The notes under the pieces: generated by a model
Database searches by the model: none
What the model saw: only the letters and a program-made list of their open reading frames with translations
Told to the model about the DNA's origin: nothing
Position numbers and translations under genes: made by a program
Shown: positions 24,401 through 34,453 of the stretch, piece after piece
Layout: the number at the start of each line of letters is the position of its first letter
Position numbering within the stretch: position 1 is the stretch's first letter
Assembly (NCBI GenBank): GCA_038496445.1
Contig: JALMLS010000417.1
Coordinates: forward strand, 1-64,000
Source: Trichosphaerium sp. ATCC 40318
Lineage: Eukaryota > Discosea > Flabellinia > Trichosidae
Direction: 5' to 3'
DNA: 64,000 nt

Positions 24401-24995
24401 TGGAATGGAGACAAAGAGGGATCCCTATACAAACGTTGGTACGAGAAAACCGTAAATGTTGTAAAAGTAGAAATTCAAGAACAACAAAAAAAAACCGTAC
24501 TCTCTGTTGTTGAAATAACGCGATTGCTCTGCTGTGCTGAAAGGCCTATCTGACACCGCAAAGTCCACTAGCTCTTCTATAAAGAGATCTTTTCCTCCTA
24601 AAGTATTTTAAGTTATTTACAGTTGTGAGACATCGAATACAAGCCAAGAAACCAAAAAAAGCGTTTTTAAATAATCACGTGAACAGACATCAAAAAGTTT
24701 GGCCGCAAAAAAATTTTGTGGCCGCAACTTTGGTGCCACGTGTCAGTCGTACCTACAGAACCTCTTGTAGTGAACTCTACTATCGCATCCTTAGGTGATT
24801 GCTCGGGAAACTCTTCGATCCACTCTAATCGAAGTATAAGTACTCGGTACTGCGTACAATCACAACGTTACCTTCCATAAGTTCTGATACTAGCGTAGAT
24901 CCTGCTCCAGTTATAATCTGTATATCCTGGCCGGTTATCGTTACGACCATTATGGCCATTACGCTTAGCAAAGCTAAGAACGATATGGCTTTCAT
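15448..24995 (-). CDS. Giant secreted/membrane-anchored protein with six tandem PstS-like domains
   Basis: One long multi-exon gene. The start (ATG 24993-24995) gives a signal peptide, MKAISFLALLSVMAIMVV, then GAGSTLVSELMEG, matching the GAGAT-F start of periplasmic phosphate-binding PstS. Six copies of the PstS core follow at about 1.5-kb spacing. The GKITKWND-type motif reads FQGVITNWND (near 24290), FQGNITQWND (22800), FEGLLDVW (21250, degenerate), FQGDITRWND (19790), IQAGSILRWQ (18290, degenerate) and FSGVITRWND (16770). Each copy also has an SIGY/SIGF segment and a WP----SY segment (near 23610, 22060, 20560, 19080, 17600, 16040). The C-terminus (15448-15880) has a membrane span, GLVAGVVIFMLLFVIVLIV, a CCRIRRITKKF stop-transfer and an acidic cytosolic tail. 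I infer a cell-surface or vacuolar protein binding phosphate or a similar oxyanion. I assume a single transcript because no other start with a signal peptide, or stop with terminal tail, appears inside. Confidence 0.8.
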
Positions 24996-25263
24996 CTTGC
25001 GTGGTGTGGCGTCGTTGCGCTGAAAATAGTTTAAAAAAAAAGACGGAAAAGTTTGTGATTTTTGTGTACTGTTACAGCGGTGCGCTAGTAAAAACTTTTC
25101 CCAAAATAGACCAATGATTACCACACCAAACGATGAATCTAGCGTTTACAACAACAAACAAGTTTATTTTTCAACTAGCGTTCGATGTGGGTACGCGCGA
25201 GTACTTTTCGGTCAAACTTTTTTTTAAATCGTTTTAAAGCAACGGTTCCCATCACGTGACTTG

Positions 25264-26237
25264 CTAAGTATACGACCTCACTGTCTGTAGTATCTCTCTA
25301 AGAAATTTAAATAAACTATCTAGTTTAGGCGCGGCTTCTACAGGCACTTGATCTTCCCAGCTAAGAGGTTTGAATAGAGCAATAAGTTCTTCACCTCCTT
25401 TATGGAATTTCTGCATATTTTCTACAACACCGATACGCTCCTTGTTATCGTCTGTAGCAGGTATAAAGTACTTAACAATGTTCGTTACAGCTGTTATTTG
25501 GCGATACAAAGATTTGGCAAACGTATCAGGCGACTACCATGAAGTTAGGACGAAAAAAGAAAAAAGCGCTCCGTACTTTTTTTATATTGACAAGTTGTCC
25601 TTTCCACGCGCTGAATCTAATCACGAGATAAGTATCGGCGTTTCTAAAACACCGCAAAGCGGTTTTGAGGCGTACTCTCTTGTAGCTTTTGCGAATTCTT
25701 TCAAATAGTCCTGTTTCGTTAACGTTGTGGTTCCTTGGGCGTTTCCGCGCAACAGTGCCATGACTGTGTGATGTTAAACCATAACGTAATGTGACAAGTC
25801 TCCTTACGCTTAGAGTGGACATCATTTAACACGAAATCAGCGTCGTCGTAAGCTTTTTTGTTTTCTGGTGAAGGATCGTTCGCTGCCGCTTGCCCTACGC
25901 TTCAATAGTTAGCATTAACCCTATTTCAGCGGTTCCGAACCAAAGGTAACCAATCTAGCGGCCGCGTTTGTTAACAAGCGTTTATGTTCTTGAATCTTCT
26001 CTCGTAGTAGCTCATCTGTTATCTCCTTACATGTTTGATCTGCAAAAGCGACTATAACGTTTTGTTAAAACGGTTAATTTAGACTTTAAATTATACGCTC
26101 TATTAACGTATATTACACGTACTTGAGCGGTTTACGCTTTTAACAACATCAATGTACTGAGACGGATCAGAAACGCCTCCTTTTGGCGATAATACAATGT
26201 CCTCAGGTGACCACTCTACTGTTCTCTTTGTAGACAT
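25264..26237 (-). CDS. Helical protein of unknown function
   Basis: Five or six exons. The chain runs MSTKRTVEWSPEDIVLSPKG, then DPSQYIDVVKSVNRS, ITDELLREKIQEHKRLLTNA, SPENKKAYDDADFVLNDVHS, QDYLKEFAKATRE, FSAWKGQLVNIKKSPDTFAK, RIGVVENMQKFHKGGEELIA and LFKFLREILQTVRSYT. It is soluble, mostly alpha-helical and without signal peptide or membrane span. I considered the N-terminal domain of cyclase-associated protein and vinculin-type bundles but see no diagnostic motif. It is divergent with the giant PstS gene, with an ATCACGTGAC site between them (25252-25261). Confidence 0.55.
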
Positions 26238-26404
26238 TATTAATGTCGTGAGAAACGTTTCGCAATAAGCAATGGAGACCTTTTAAGGCATGAGCTTACA
26301 ACAAAGCGGTTTATTGCCATTGGCTCGGTCATACAACCGCACAGCATAGCTTAACAGTTGTATTACACAGGTATCGGAAGTCTAGCTACTGCTCAAGACG
26401 GGTG

Positions 26405-27833
26405 TTACGTGGAATGAGATGATTTAACTTTCAGCCCAGCTCGTCTCAGCTTACGTTCAACTAATATCTTGACAACAGCTTGAATATTACCATTATGCTG
26501 CTTGAGAAGTCTCATACTAGTCTTATTGACCTTGAAACCCATCTCACATAACTGACTGAACTGATCTTCGTAGCATTCAATTTCACTTTCTGATACCTCA
26601 TCTTCATCTGATGTACTTGAGCTTGCATCATCTAATTCAGAAACAATCTTTACCATAAGACGTGGACCAAACCTTCTGCCTGACAAAGACAATTGATACG
26701 AGCAAGTGTAAGATCCAGCAACTTGATTAAACAAACTTGTTAGCAAGAAAAAAAAAAGAAAAATATGTAGCTTTAATAACGTACTGAGAGGTGCCATAAG
26801 TGGGATACTAACATTAGTAGTTTCACCAGGAAGTACCTCCTTATTTAACGTTACATTTTTAGGAGCAGATAACAAGTTATAAGCCCTGAGACTAACGATT
26901 TTTGTTGCTAATAGGGAGTTAAACAAAGAATGTTTCAATTGCTTTCAAGACAATACGTACCAGTAGGCCACGCAGATCTCCCTACATTCATCAACCGCCA
27001 TGTCTTTGTAAAAGCTGATCCTGCTCTAAACACTGTTCCATTCTCGGCAGTCACGTGGGAAATAAATCTAGCAACATATTTACGAACACAACCATTAGTT
27101 CCTCTTTCTCTTGCGGTTGTTGCTGTTCCCCTTGACTTCTCTCTTAGTTCCTTATTCTTCCTCTCTTTAATGAGTAACTTTCTTTCCATATTGAGCTGCT
27201 TTGCACGCAGTCGAAGACGAGCCTGGTCACGTCTAAAACAAGAAATACTCAGTCATTTGCATGAAAAACAGAAAATGATTAAATTTCTTACTTCACTTCG
27301 GCTATTTTCATGTTAACTTCTTCTAAAGAAGCGAGATACTCTTCTTCAGAGCCAATAGAGCTTTCATCAGAATCTTCAGGTTCCATTTCATGCTCGGGTA
27401 TTGGCACGCGCTCATCGCGTGATTCAGCAGCATCGCACTGCATTTTTACTGGTTTTGGCGTGGTTTTTGTTCGGTTTGGTGCTCTCGGGGAAGCTTGGAA
27501 TCGTGGAGAGTCATTCCTGGCTTCAGGCAATGCTGTTGTTACCAAAAGGCGTAGGGGTGTCGTATCCTGCAAAGCTAGTTCCAAGTCGTTGTCACTGTGG
27601 GCGTTAGTGTTTCTAAAATTGACAAGTACCAATACGAACCAAGAGATAGTTATACTGTCTCCATCCTCATCCTCGTACTTAATAGTGACGTCCTCTCCAG
27701 TTTGAAAGCCGTAAATATCGAATACAGTACCAATAAGTGATTCAAACGACGTGCTATGAAGCTCAAAGCGTCTGATATCATCACCGTGATACGCTTTACA
27801 TGTTACTATCGCTAAATGTGGTTTACAAGCCAT
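26405..27833 (-). CDS. NBR1-like selective autophagy receptor (PB1-FW-UBA)
   Basis: About six exons from MACKPHLAIVTCKAYHGDDI. Residues about 5-85 are a PB1 domain with the basic start and the acidic OPCA segment KYEDEDGDSITIS--DNDLELAL. An acidic linker and a Lys/Glu-rich coiled coil follow. Next comes the four-tryptophan (FW/NBR1) domain: FISHVTAENGTVFRAGSAFT, KTWRLMNVGRSAWPTGT, VLPGETTNVSIPLMAP and AGSYTCSYQLS with GRRFGPRLMVKI. The C-terminus has a UBA domain, QFSQLCEMGFKVNKTSMRLL, LKQHNGNIQAVVKIL. NBR1 proteins oligomerise through PB1 and link ubiquitinated cargo to Atg8. No ZZ zinc finger is visible between PB1 and FW, unlike plant and animal NBR1. A convincing Atg8-interacting motif was not identified. 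Confidence 0.85.
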
Positions 27834-28274
27834 AATTGTTGTGAAAGTGATAGCAAGGTGTGTAAGTTAGCCACCAGTGGTTATGGCTTGGTTTTAACGT
27901 TCTAAGAACGTACTTAACGCACTTCTTTGAAAGAATGAAAAAAATGTGAAAACTGAAGATCTTGTTTGGCTCTTAAACGAAAGAATAGATTTGTATTTTG
28001 TAGACTATCAACAGGGATTTTAGTGATGGGTTGGGAGTGTGATCCATTAGGTCCAAACCATTGATAGATTGTTGTCAGTGTCAGCAACGACGTCGCTGCT
28101 GACACTGACACAACACGACAGTAAGTCAGATTGAAATACTATGGACACATAGTGTATAGATGAATTCATGCTTTTGGCAATAATTGTGAGCGAGAATAAT
28201 ACTTACCTATGTACATGCTACTCTCCTGTAAGATTAGCACTGTTAGATATGCCTTTTTCTTCTTTTATTTAGCT
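27834..28274. promoter_or_regulatory. Divergent promoter region with a 38-bp near-perfect palindrome
   Basis: Between the divergent NBR1-like gene and a small plus-strand gene. At 28073-28110 the arms TGTCAGTGTCAGCAACGAC and GTCGCTGCTGACACTGACA are inverted copies with a single mismatch in 19 pairs and no loop. It would form a cruciform or serve as a dimeric-protein operator. The rest of the region shows nothing else I can name. Confidence 0.55.
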
Positions 28275-28625
28275 ATGAAAGGTATCAAAAGGTACGTGAA
28301 AAATAGAAAAACCAAAAGATGCACCTGGCTTTTTACATGTTTGGTAGTTGCTTGGTTACACTGAAATACATATCTACTTCATCAACTGAACATGTGAATT
28401 ATGTACCAGCGAGTGATAGTCTATCTCCGAGTATGGGTATGGAGCCTACTAAGAAGGTGCTACTCAATATATTTGGGAAAAACTGTCAGTTCGTCAAACC
28501 ATTTTTTCAGGCCAGGTCTATCTTTCCCTGGTTTTTGGAGAACACAGTCACCCCATATACAGCAAACCATTGAATCTCGTCTGTTTGATAACTTAATACT
28601 GTATATTGTGACGCCAAATACTTAA
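28275..28625 (+). CDS. Small basic membrane-anchored protein
   Basis: Three-exon model: MKGIKRYVKNRKTKRCTWLF-TCL, intron, RVIVYLRVWVWSLLRR, intron, PGLSFPGFWRTQSPHIQQTI-ESRLFDNLILYIVTPNT, stop at 28623-28625. Both introns are GT-AG and keep frame. A basic N-terminus precedes a hydrophobic stretch made by the first splice, so a signal anchor is likely. Family unknown; similarity to a sugar-modifying enzyme tail cannot be judged. Its 3' end lies six bases from the 3' end of the convergent Rho-like gene. Confidence 0.42.
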
Positions 28626-28631
28626 TTGCAT

Positions 28632-29657
28632 TTACTTGTTGATACGTAACAAAGACGAGCATGAACACTCGAGCAGAATGACACTAATGTAAAGTACAAT
28701 ACACCTTTTATTTTTCTTCATCATTTTTATTTTTTCTCTGCCTTCAATCGCAACACGTAGTGCTAGCTCAAACACTAAAATTTATTATTGTTAGTCTTCT
28801 GTACTTTGACAGTACCTTCAGTAACGTTATTTTGTTCCTTAGCGCTACATTCCACAAAGGGTATCTTTTTATCATTAGTGTTTATTTATAGGCAAAAAAA
28901 AAAAGAAGGTAGATCGCTTACACCTAGATATGAAGCCAGCTCGTCCCCTTCTGACGTTGATATTAGTTTGATTGATTTATCACTTCCTTTGGCTTCTCTT
29001 ATATCTATTTTTAACCCGCACAAGACTAATAATAGCAAACTTAACACAAAAATAATATTCTACTAAGTATTTACTTGAAGGTGTATTTGGCATATGATGT
29101 TGTACTTCTGGGTAGAACTAAACGTCATTATGAAAAGTTTCTACTTATTGATCTCTTACTGTTTTGGCTATGCTTTCAAAACTTTCCTCATTTGCTACAT
29201 CGTAACAAAGCAAGAATACGTCCTTTTACATTAGTCAAGAATACAGTTTTTCCAATAAGGCACTTACAGTTCCAGGATAAGTTAACGGTCTTAGTCTTTT
29301 ACGATAAGCTTCTGTATTCCTACCTCCCTTTAAATAATTGATTAAACAATGTCAGATATTGTCATGTTTAGTGTGTACACCATCCCAAAGTCCAAGTTGA
29401 ATTTCAGAACCTTGAAACTTTACACCAATTTCATATGAGTCAAATACAGTCGGTACATAGTTCGATGGGAATACCCCTACGTTTTAGTAAGTTAATACAA
29501 GTTAAAATAAAGTTCATTCACACAAACACAAGACGTACCTGCAGTGTATGTTATAAGAAGAGATGTCTTTCCTTTTCAATCGTTAGAACAGTTAATCTTT
29601 CAGTACAACTGTATTACCTACACCTTCATCTCCTAGCACCATCAGTTTGTTGTGCAT
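28632..29657 (-). CDS. Degenerate Rho-family small GTPase
   Basis: About seven exons. MHNKLMVLGDEGVGNT is the P-loop, then TSLLITYTAGVFPSNYVPTV, FDSYEIGVKFQGSEIQLGLW, D-EAYRKRLRPLTYPGT, DVFLLCYDVANEESFESI, FYPEVQHHMPNTPS, ILCGLKIDIREAKGSD, LASYLG, IPFVECSAKEQNNVTE and VFELALRVAIEGRE. The order and the YVPTVFD, RPLTYP, CSAKE motifs define the Rho family. Three deviations: the invariant P-loop Lys is Asn (GNT for GKT), the switch II TAGQ appears lost between LWD and EAYRKR, and TKxD reads LKID. The tail has cysteines but no CAAX box. It is probably unable to cycle GTP normally; it may be a pseudo-GTPase or a decaying gene. Stop codon at 28632-28634. Confidence 0.72.
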
Positions 29658-29929
29658 ATCTCACAACGTCCTTTACTTAGTTTAATCTTCTTTCCATCAG
29701 CAAGTCAGACAGGTGAACGTATTAGGCTAACAGAACATGTAATAGTCATATTTTTTCTTTTCTGTACAAAAAAGTCGTGTTTGGAAATTGCACGTGATAC
29801 AGTGCACACGCCGCAATCAGTTTGGTATTTAATCGAATTTCTTACTCTTGCAACATTACAAGGGACGAGAACGCATTGACGGTAAAATTTCAAACGTCAA
29901 CAAAAAAAGGATTTCAATTACTTTTTTTA

Positions 29930-31518
29930 TTAATATTCATTTACTAGTACACCTGATGTTGGTGTATTAGGCGTTGTTGATATATCACTAACATCAGTAT
30001 CAGTTTTACCATTACTATCTACATCTTGGTTTAATGATACACTAACATCTCCGCCATTATTCCAAGAAGAAGGAGAATGAGCATCTTCAATAGCACCAAC
30101 ATCATCATTATGATCAGCTAGAAAAACCATTAGAACGTACAAACGATTCTCAAACAAATAACTCACTCAGTAGAGCAGATGCCTCTTCTTCAGCTTGTCT
30201 TTTTCTTTTTCCTCTCCTCCTATCACGTATCCAATACACTATGCACATCGCAAGAAGCAATGACTGTTCAATACCTTCAGGAGAAATTAAGAAAATTATA
30301 AGAAATACATAATGGGTTGGTTGTTTGCACTTACCTTGAATGACATACGGACCCCAAGTTGTTATGTCAGATTTACTTTGTACTGCTTGAAAATATACAA
30401 TAAGGAAAGCTCCTGGTATTTGTAGTAAAAGCATAGGAATACTGAGTGTGCCAATTTCCTTTTTTTGTATTTAGTTTAATTAAATATTTCATTTCACAAG
30501 AGAACTTCCTTCACTTACCCTTGATCTAAACGTTGTCCATAACTGAGGAAGCCACATTATCAATACAGCTATTGCTGATATAATGCCACAAATACGAGCA
30601 TATGTGACTAAGTACAAATGTCAAAAATACTAAGGCCACAAAAGGAGAAATAAAAGATACGAAACTTCGAGACGTACTCATGTGGTCTGACCTGACGCCT
30701 GCTACATAGTACAATAGTGCAGCTAGTCCACTAACAAAGAAAAGCAATGCAACCAAAGCAGCTAGAACGATGGTTCCAATGAGGAAGCTTCTTTTTTTCT
30801 GTTTTCTTGTGGCAGTCTTTGATGGCTCGAATGGAAAGTAGTGGAGTACAAATACATATCTTGCATGTCAAGGTTTATAAAAAAAGTCTAAAGGCCGTCA
30901 AAAAAAACACATTGTTAACACTTTGGTTGACATGGTTTAGGATACGCTACAAATGTTCCCAATGGCCCTGGTGCCAGTTGTGTTATTGGTAAGTTTAGAT
31001 ACAAGCACTGTCCGGCATCCTTGAGAAAGTTAAGAGTGAATAAACAGAAAAAAGTAAAAAAAACGGGAAAAGATACGGTACCAAACTTAGGTAATTACAG
31101 CACATCACGTGAGATTCCCACTTTAACATTGTAACATTTATAAGTCCTGTAATACCTGAGAGGAATCCAAGAGCATATACAAAGTAATTCAAACCCTCAG
31201 ACGACTTGGCAAGCAAAATGGAGATGTACTATTAAAAGTTAAAAAAAAAACTAAAAAAGAAGCGCTAAACGCCTTCAATCAACGTAAGATATACTTACCT
31301 GTGGTACAAACGATGCTAGAATACCAACTGTGAGTAGTATACCTTGAAAGCGTCAGTATAGCGATTGTAATCGCTTGTGAGCGAGCTGCTGTCAAAAAGT
31401 TACCAACAAATGCTGTAAATCCGTCAATTTCTGGTTTTTCACAACCGAACGACGTGGTATTGATAGCTGGCGGAGTAGAATTGCCAATTTCCCATGAAAA
31501 GTCGTTTAGAGATTCCAT
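29930..31518 (-). CDS. PQ-loop repeat membrane protein
   Basis: Multi-exon, start MESLNDFSWEIGNSTPPAIN, extracellular-looking N-terminus with NST/NTT glycosylation sites. Two PQ-loop units are visible: GILASFVPQ, SSEGLNYFVYALGFLSGITG near 31150-31330, and IAVLIMWLPQLWTTFRSR with GTLSIPMLLLQIPGAFLIVY near 30390-30570. About seven spans are predicted in total. The C-terminal tail is cytosolic: basic RDRRRGKRKRQ, then acidic Ser/Thr-rich to SGVLVNEY. PQ-loop proteins include cystinosin-like and lysosomal amino-acid exporters and KDEL-receptor relatives; the substrate cannot be read here. Divergent from the oxygenase-like gene to its right. Confidence 0.75.
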
Positions 31519-31764
31519 AGCGTTACCTCCGTGTTACCTAGGCTATTTTTATTGCGTAAGGAAGATTGTCCTGTAAATACAGGCGGAAGTGAAAAGATAA
31601 GCGTTGTAATAAAAGCAATTAGTACCTGATGCGCGCTATTGAAGCCTCCGTTATTTGAAATCTGTTGACATGGAAAAGAAAGTTGGCGTTAAATTTTAAA
31701 GCCACCAATTAGCCACATACGTTCAACAAACGTACAACAGTACTATTAAATAACAAGCACTTAA

Positions 31765-33041
31765 ATGGACAGCCCTAGCGAAGTTGAAGTCGAAACTGAG
31801 ATTAACACTAACGTACGACATTGTTTACGTATGAAATACGTATAAACACGTATATGTAGGGCTATGCGCTTATAAAGAATTTTATCCCACTTGAAGCCGT
31901 TCAAAATCTTCAAAGCGCTATTGACGCGCTGGTAGAGCGTAACTACACCAGAAAAAACCTAATGGGTAACAATAAAATTGTTTAACCTATGAAATAACGT
32001 CCAACGCAGATCATTCGGCATATGTTAGCGATACAAACAAAGGTACAGCGTTAAAAAAACCTTACGAACACTTTCAACTAATCATTGAGTTCAACAGGAC
32101 GTCTATCTTGGGCTTTTGCACTGAAGCATCCTACAGCGCCAGCAAGCTCTCTGCCATCCATAGACATAGTAGGAGATGACACAGTTACAATACTCAAAGA
32201 TCTAATGCTCCGAGTTCACAAACATCTTAATGTCACTCAAGGAAGAACACTGTTTAATATACAAAAGTACGTACTCCTTTGGCTCATGGCGTTGTTTGTG
32301 GCCAATCTTTTAGTTGGTATGACAGTGACTGACGTAATGTTAATGCTATAGATACTTTACATTTTCGAAACCAGTTGTAACACATCACGATGGTGAGATT
32401 TTCGACGTTCAACTTGATCACAAAGAGCATGGCATTGACCAAACTATTTTACGAGCAATTTACCCACAAAGAGGTTCGTTATCCGTTTTTTAGTCACGTG
32501 TATGCAACAGTTGTCTCATGTGATAACCTTGTTTTTTAATTCTGCTGTAGTTGCGTTATTGACATTACTTAACAACGCAAATGGCGGCGGAACACGGCTC
32601 CACTCGTTGGAGACTGGGAAAACGTTTGTTGTTAAAGCTCAGCCAGGAGAACTTTTAGTATTTGATAACGTGAAGTATAAACACAGCGTGGATGAGCTTA
32701 AACCTATCGGCGATCAAATAGATGATGGTAAATTAATTAGACAGGTACACCTGACGTTCAGTTCATTAACCTTTGTCCGAAAAACATAAAAACAAAAACA
32801 GAAGTTCTGCAGCGTGAGAACCAATAACCGAAGTGTAGTTATCTTCATTAACGTTTATTTATAGATAGTCGGTTGGCGGAGTATGGAGGACCATGTTGTA
32901 CACTATAACTTAAATAGGAATCGCGAACCATACAAGCCTGTTTCATACTTGAAAGCATGTTATTTTTATGATCACTTCTTTTCAAAGATCTGGCCACATA
33001 AGAAACTAGAGCTTGCAATGTTTGATCTTCCGAAAAAGTAA
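31765..33041 (+). CDS. 2-oxoglutarate/Fe(II) oxygenase-like protein
   Basis: About seven exons. MDSPSEVEVETEINTNVRHC, GYALIKNFIPLEAVQNLQSA, GRLSWAFALKHPTAPASSLP, YFTFSKPVVTHHDGEIFDVQ, LLTLLNNANGGGTRLHSLET, GKTFVVKAQPGELLVFDNVK, YKHSVDELKPIGDQIDDG, IVGWRSMEDHVVHYNL, ending LELAMFDLPKK. The core NNANGGGTRLHSLETGK, GELLVFDN, KHSVDE, GWR is the double-stranded beta-helix pattern of 2OG-Fe(II) dioxygenases. Candidate metal ligands are in HHDGEIFD and in KHSVDE; the Arg of GWR could bind 2-oxoglutarate. Substrate unknown. Residue assignment is by eye. Confidence 0.62.
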
Positions 33042-33198
33042 TAGTAAATAGTAACATATATGTAAAGCAAAATCTACAACACATCTACCGGCTGTAGGTA
33101 GGAATAAAATTCAATTCAATTTTTTTTGTACTGGCAAAGAAGCACGTGAATTCAAACGTTTTCAAACATATTATTTGAGAAAGGATTTTTTGTTCTGA

Positions 33199-34076
33199 AT
33201 GTCTGACAGTTCAAGCGAAGAGGAGGTCATCCTTCCTGTAGGAGAACGTACGGTGTAAACGTAGTAGCTTTAGATAATTAGATAAACAAAAAAAAAAAAG
33301 TCCGTTTATAAGCGTATCCTCTCCGTGTTAGTAATTAGATTGCTTTCTAATGTGGCAACATTTATAACCCCTCCTTCCGATATTTTGGCTTCTCTTTAAG
33401 GCTTTTTTGGCGTTAAAACAATGTAGAAATTGCTTACAGTGGATTCTTACTTAAAAAGACGTCATCCGTTTTGGTTGCGGCTAAAAGGCGATTTTTTGTT
33501 CTGCGAGGTAACGTCTTGAGTTACTTCAAGGATGATAAGGTACGTCTCTAATAAACACATTGATGTTATTTACATCAATAAATAAACTGGAATTGTGCTT
33601 TTGGTGAAATAATTACACTACTAGGATCTCACTGCCAGCCGATGTGATATTGATTTAGAAGGTGCAGAGATAATAGCTCCAGACGCATCGGGTAGTGGTA
33701 CGTAATTACTCTTCTTACTTTTTCGAGTTTTTTCTTTCACGTTTTTTTTTCTGTTTTGTATTCAACCCTTTGTTTGCAAATATACGCTGTATACTATCTG
33801 ATCGATACAATGTATTGCTACAACACGGTTTTTATAAAAAACAAAGAATTTTATCGCGACAGCAATAACGTCAAAAGAAAAAAAAAACAAAACACGTGAA
33901 AGAAAAAGAGGACTTGCATAAAAATAGTATTAATCACGTGTTTTTTAGGTCCCTTTCATATGAAAATTCGTACAGCAGCAAGGACATGGGAACTATCATG
34001 TAAAATAACAAACGTGTACAAAGAATGGCGAAAACATTTGCAATCAGCAGCGAAAGGAGAGGTTGCTGATGTTTGA
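33199..34076 (+). CDS. Small stand-alone PH-domain protein
   Basis: Four exons. MSDSSSEEEVILPVGERT precedes a pleckstrin-homology domain: GFLLKKTSSVLVAAKRRFFV, LRGNVLSYFKDDKD, LTASRCDIDLEGAEIIAPD, FHMKIRTAARTWELSCKIT and the closing helix VYKEWRKHLQSAAKG, including the invariant Trp. Total length is about 120 residues, so nearly the entire protein is the domain. The K-rich beta1-beta2 loop (LKKTSSVLVAAKRR) is consistent with phosphoinositide binding, which would place it at a membrane. No other domain is attached. Confidence 0.8.
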
Positions 34077-34453
34077 AAGAAAACTCAAAAACAAAAAAAA
34101 AAAAAAAAGTGCTCCAACTCAGATTTAGGGTTGAGCTACTACCCCTTTGTATAGGACAAATGTGTACACAAACGTACGGATATGTCGGTAAAAGCTTTCT
34201 TTTTTTTCTTCAAGGACTTTGAATGAGTGTAGAAAAAAACCGCGTAGAAAATGTTCTAGCGGCTTGTAATATAATAAGATAAATGGAATACACGCGTTTT
34301 TTGGTAATATAAATTGTGTTAGAGTTTTTTACCTCTTTAAAGTACTACCACATGACAGGTGAACTTGTTGGTGATAGCGAGAGCAAAGATTATCGGCCAA
34401 AGTCACCGAAGTTCTTTACCATTTCTGCTACAAGCTGCACGTTACATTCGACT
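34077..34453. other. Intergenic region
   Basis: Separates two plus-strand genes. AT-rich with long A and T runs; no gene or repeat supported. Confidence 0.4.

Noticed and set aside
27310-27705. Plus-strand open frame of 131 codons
   Set aside because: Antisense to the NBR1-like PB1 and linker exons, which carry recognisable domains.
27914-28111. Minus-strand open frame of 65 codons overlapping the palindrome
   Set aside because: No domain, no partner exons, and it starts inside the inverted repeat.
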